Source of the DNA: RECM01 sp047921215
GTDB taxonomy: Bacteria; Bacteroidota; Rhodothermia; Balneolales; Cyclonatronaceae
DNA length: 64,000 bases
NCBI GenBank assembly: GCA_047921215.1
Contig: JBLRWO010000002.1
Coordinates: 1-64,000 of the forward strand
Direction: 5' to 3'
The position numbers and the translations under genes were made by a program. Every line of letters begins with the position of its first letter. The first letter of the stretch is position 1. Positions 61,138-64,000 of this stretch are shown one piece after another. Under the pieces are notes generated by a model. That model was not told the DNA's origin, did no database searches, and saw only the letters and a program-made list of their open reading frames with translations.

Positions 61138-62064
61138 TCAATCCTTTTTCAAAATCGTACCACCATCTGCAGCCAGGCCTTCGGGATTTGTCAGCCTTAC
61201 GCGTTTCAGACCCGACCGGATAGCCCTGAATCCGGTCTCCAGCTTCGGACGCATCCCGGCACTGATCCAGCCATCGATAACACCCTGCTGAAATTCGCTG
61301 AAGGTAAGGCTTGCGATCGGTTTCAGGTCTGCATCAAGCACCGCTTCGGGTTCCATCAGCATCACCAGCTCCCTGGCGAACAGCGATCCGGCAATCTCGA
61401 TGGCCATCGTGTCGGCGTTGATATTCAGCATACCCTCCTCCTCCGACCAGGTGAGGCAGGCCACGACCGGCACATACCGCTGTTCCATCATGGTCTCCAA
61501 CAGTTCCGGCTGTACACTCAGGATGTGGCCGACGTAGCCGAAATCGATGGTTTCACCGTCAATCTCAAGTGGCTCGCGCCGTATGGCTGTGGTCAGCTCG
61601 CCGTCGGCACCGGTCAGCCCCACCGCCAGCAGCCCGTGCCGACGCATTTCAGATACCAGCTTCCGGTTCACTATACCGCCCACCGTTGCCAGCAGCACGT
61701 CCATGGTCTCGCGGTCTGTTATGCGCCGCCCGGCCACCTGACGCACCGGTATACCAAGCCATTCGCTCATGGCGTTGATCTGCCGCCCGCCCCCGTGAAC
61801 AATGGTCACACCGGGAATTGCACTCGCCGTATGAACCGGACCCGGATCTGATTCCGGATGAACAAGTTTTTCCGACTCCGGTTTTAATCCCGGTTTCGTT
61901 TTCGATTTCAACTTCGAGCCGGAATCCGGATCCGGGTTCATTTCCGGACTTACTGAACCACCTGAACCTGTCCCCAGAACGCTTCTCAGCCAGTCGCACA
62001 GGTGCCCGACGGCCTCCCTGCTTTCGGTGAGCCCTCCGCTCAGTTTTACAACGACAGGTTCCAT
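61138..62064 (-). CDS. argB: Acetylglutamate kinase with a low-complexity insertion
   Basis: The 308-residue protein has the amino acid kinase fold: VVKLSGG near the N-terminus, IVHGGGRQINAMSEWLGIPV, GLTGADGELTTA and NINADTMAIEIAGSLFARE. It is longer than the usual ~260 residues because of about 50 extra residues (~32-83) rich in Pro, Ser, Lys and Glu (PDPDSGSKLKSKTKPGLKPE) between the first helix and the GGG strand. The insertion is at the surface in known structures, so activity may be kept. It overlaps the end of argF' by 19 bases, showing coupling. Confidence 0.92.
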   Translation of the reverse strand: MEPVVVKLSGGLTESREAVGHLCDWLRSVLGTGSGGSVSPEMNPDPDSGSKLKSKTKPGLKPESEKLVHPESDPGPVHTASAIPGVTIVHGGGRQINAMSEWLGIPVRQVAGRRITDRETMDVLLATVGGIVNRKLVSEMRRHGLLAVGLTGADGELTTAIRREPLEIDGETIDFGYVGHILSVQPELLETMMEQRYVPVVACLTWSEEEGMLNINADTMAIEIAGSLFARELVMLMEPEAVLDADLKPIASLTFSEFQQGVIDGWISAGMRPKLETGFRAIRSGLKRVRLTNPEGLAADGGTILKKD

Positions 62065-63095
62065 AGCTTCATCAGGATGGCTTTCTGGACGTGCAGTCGG
62101 TTTTCCGCCTGCTGTATGTGTACCGCATTCGCGCTGTCGAGTACCTTGTCGGTTACCACCACATTCCGCCGCACCGGCAGGCAGTGCATGAACCTCGCAT
62201 TGTTGGTGGTGCCCATGCGCGCCTCGCTCACCGTCCAGTTGCGGTAAACCTCCCTGCGCAGCTGCGCCTCATCCTCGGGATTGTGGTACACCAGCGAGGG
62301 CGATGCCCACGATTTGGCGTAGATCACATCCGCATCCCGGAAACCCTGCTCCTGGTCGTGGCTGATGTCGAAATAGGATCCCTTTTCGTCGGCAAGGCTG
62401 CGCAGGTAATGCAGGCGGTCATCGTCGGGAAGGTATTCCGCGGGGCACGCCAGTGTAACATCCATCCCGCTGCGTATCGCCACCTCAAGCGCCGTATTCG
62501 GTACCGCCATGGGCAACGGATTCGGGTGCGGCGCCCAGCTGAGCACAAAACTCCGCTGCGCGGTTCCATCCGGAAACAACTCGCGCAGGGTCAGCCAGTC
62601 GGCCATTCCCTGGCAGGGATGCTCGTTCGCGCTCTCCAGGTTGATCACCGGTACATCAGCGTACTCCACGATCCGTCGGATCAGCGTATCGCCGGCATCC
62701 TCGAACTTGTCTTTAAGGCCCGCGAACGCCCGTACACCGATCACATCGCAGTAGCGCGACAGCACACCGACCGCTTCCTTAATATGCTCAGTCTTGTTGC
62801 CGTCCATCACCGCGCCGATCCGCGACTCCAGCGGCCAGCTACCGCTCCCAGGATGGATCACCGTCGATCCGGCACCGAGATGGATGGCCGCCGTTTCGAA
62901 CGATACCTTCGTACGCAGCGACGGGTTGAAAAAGATGAGCCCCAGTACCCGTCCGCGGCCGGCATCCGACCGGTAATTGCGAGCCTTAAGCTCCGCGGCC
63001 AGCTCCAGAAGGTCCTCCAGGTCGGGGTCGGACCAGTTCGAGAGGGTGTCAAAATTGAGGATGGGGGTTGTGGTTGGTTCCATGAACATCAGCAT
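62046..63095 (-). CDS. argF': N-acyl-ornithine carbamoyltransferase (ArgF' type)
   Basis: The 349-residue transcarbamylase has FFNPSLRTKVSFE (carbamoyl-phosphate loop), HPCQGMADWLTL, SWAPHPNPLPMAVPN and FMHCLPVRRNVVVTD. The segments WAPHPNPLP and HCLPVRRN match the N-acetyl/N-succinylornithine group rather than plain ornithine enzymes. In this group the residue after WP(I/L) separates the two: Xanthomonas N-acetylornithine enzyme has Glu (WPIE), and here WPLE is present, which favours N-acetylornithine. It overlaps argB and follows argC by 31 bases. Confidence 0.9.
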   Translation of the reverse strand: MLMFMEPTTTPILNFDTLSNWSDPDLEDLLELAAELKARNYRSDAGRGRVLGLIFFNPSLRTKVSFETAAIHLGAGSTVIHPGSGSWPLESRIGAVMDGNKTEHIKEAVGVLSRYCDVIGVRAFAGLKDKFEDAGDTLIRRIVEYADVPVINLESANEHPCQGMADWLTLRELFPDGTAQRSFVLSWAPHPNPLPMAVPNTALEVAIRSGMDVTLACPAEYLPDDDRLHYLRSLADEKGSYFDISHDQEQGFRDADVIYAKSWASPSLVYHNPEDEAQLRREVYRNWTVSEARMGTTNNARFMHCLPVRRNVVVTDKVLDSANAVHIQQAENRLHVQKAILMKLWNLSL

Positions 63096-63126
63096 TTATT
63101 GCAATTCGGTTTAACAGAAGGCCGCA

Positions 63127-64000
63127 TCAGAATACCACCGGCGGCACAACAAGCCCGCGCTCTTCAGGCAGGCCCAGCATCAGGTTCAGGTTTTGTATCG
63201 CCTGGCCGGCCGCGCCTTTTCCAAGATTGTCAATCGCCACGCCAACCACCACATTTCTGCCTTCCTGCACCATCCCGATATCCGTAAACGCCGTTCCAAC
63301 AACCGGTTTGAGCTCGGGCAGCCCGGCCCGGAGCCGTATTAGCGGTGAGCCCCGGTAAAAGGATTCGTACAGGCTTTCCAGATCCTCATCGCGGCCCAGA
63401 GTGAACGATGCCGTGAGCCAGATGCCGCGCGTGACCGGCCCCGAAACCGGCACAAACAGCAGCTCCGGCACATTCCCGCTCAAGTCTGCCATCGTCTGCT
63501 CCACCTCGGCCAGATGCTGGTGCCCGAACACTTTGTACGCCCTGAAGTTGGCGAATCGCGTCGAAAAATGGGTGGTTGACGTGTGCGACGCGCCAGATCC
63601 GGTAGATCCGGTGATGCCGGTTATATGCACCGGACCCGAAATAATGCCACTTTTTACCGCCGGTACAATGGCCAGCTGCAGCGCCGAGGCAAAACAGCCC
63701 GGATTCGCGATTTTTACCGCTCTGGATATCTCAGAGCGGTAAACCTCCGTGAGGCCGTACACAAAATGCGGGATGAGACCGGGGTACGCATGCTCGTAGC
63801 CGTACCATGCCGGATAACCGCCTGCATCCCTCAGTCTGAAATCGGATCCCATATCGATGATGCGGCCCTCATAGCCGCCTTCCATCAGCAGATTTACTGC
63901 CTCGGCCGACTTACCGTGAGGCAGTCCAAACAGAACCGCATCCGACCGATTATCCCCGATCTGTTCAATGGATGTGATCTTCATGTCGCAGATTCCCTTC
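63127..64000 (-). CDS. argC: N-acetyl-gamma-glutamyl-phosphate reductase, partial
   Basis: The frame is open to the window edge, so the N-terminal ~60 residues, with the NADP-binding GxTGxxG loop, are missing. The rest shows FGLPHGKSAEAVN, IIDMGSDFRLRDAGGYPAWY, the catalytic Cys in IANPGCFASALQLAIVPA, the loop ITGSTGSGASHTS, YKVFGHQHLAEVEQTM and DNLGKGAAGQAIQNLNLMLG. It makes N-acetylglutamate semialdehyde and is the first gene of the cluster visible here. The ATG at 63984 is internal. Confidence 0.95.
   Translation of the reverse strand, partial: KGICDMKITSIEQIGDNRSDAVLFGLPHGKSAEAVNLLMEGGYEGRIIDMGSDFRLRDAGGYPAWYGYEHAYPGLIPHFVYGLTEVYRSEISRAVKIANPGCFASALQLAIVPAVKSGIISGPVHITGITGSTGSGASHTSTTHFSTRFANFRAYKVFGHQHLAEVEQTMADLSGNVPELLFVPVSGPVTRGIWLTASFTLGRDEDLESLYESFYRGSPLIRLRAGLPELKPVVGTAFTDIGMVQEGRNVVVGVAIDNLGKGAAGQAIQNLNLMLGLPEERGLVVPPVVF

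Noticed and set aside
63570..63650. Gly/Thr/Ser-rich stretch in argC taken as an insertion
   Set aside because: It aligns with the normal catalytic loop (DAKSGVSGAG-like) and the protein length is as expected.

Overview
The window looks like a chromosomal segment of a Balneolota/Rhodothermota-type member of the Bacteroidota/FCB group. Supporting signs are proteins ending in the type IX secretion (T9SS) sorting domain, a PorV-like protein beside a TonB-dependent receptor, a DUF6567-type lipoprotein, two small AraC-type regulators typical of these phyla, and an arginine cluster using the ArgF'-type (N-acyl-ornithine) carbamoyltransferase. No rRNA, tRNA or CRISPR array was recognised. The phylum is inferred from gene content only.

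Layout. 1-800 (minus): a secreted precursor whose plan resembles SdpC/SDP-type membrane toxins, followed by a membrane protein cut by the window edge. 1.35-6.9 kb (plus): small stress/envelope genes, comprising two paralogous AraC-type regulators, a cupin, a HisKA_2 histidine kinase and several tiny membrane proteins (lmo0937-like, YtxH-like). 7.6-11 kb: an OmpA-type lipoprotein pair, a CDP-alcohol phosphatidyltransferase, a decayed gene and a DUF6567 lipoprotein, embedded in dense intergenic repeats. 11.6-36 kb: a large glycan-utilisation locus read mostly on the minus strand. It has a LacI regulator, a T9SS carbohydrate-binding protein with a 1,073-bp perfect internal duplication, a TonB receptor, a large T9SS-type protein, a PorV-like protein, an ABC sugar importer (binding protein plus two permeases), three GH130 proteins and two alpha-toroid proteins, with the importer ATPase divergent from lacI. 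A parDE-like module with a broken toxin sits inside this region. 36-56 kb: a lactate permease, an EEP-family hydrolase, a tricorn-like protease, lipoproteins, two M16 peptidases flanking a GH109-like oxidoreductase, and a class A beta-lactamase-like hydrolase. 56.4-64 kb (minus): arginine biosynthesis in the order argC, argF', argB, argE, an asparagine-synthetase-like gene, then argH.

How the genes work together. The glycan locus joins outer-membrane uptake (TonB receptor, secreted binding protein) to an inner-membrane ABC importer and cytoplasmic phosphorolysis by GH130, which suggests import of beta-mannosides or similar oligosaccharides. The arginine genes fit the acetylated route, in which N-acetylornithine is carbamoylated to N-acetylcitrulline and then deacetylated by the ArgE-like enzyme.

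The most unusual theme is repeats. One family carries conserved arms ('TGAGCGCAG' and 'GTCGAAGC') around palindromic cores that differ at each site yet stay self-complementary. A second family (ACCGGTGACAAGTT...GCCCC) lies beside it. Copies have landed in genes, including the signal-peptide region of a secreted protein. Short coding tandem repeats and homopolymers also disturb several genes: a 10-C tract in the asparagine-synthetase-like gene, a 15-bp array before a lipoprotein, and a missing T in the ParE toxin.
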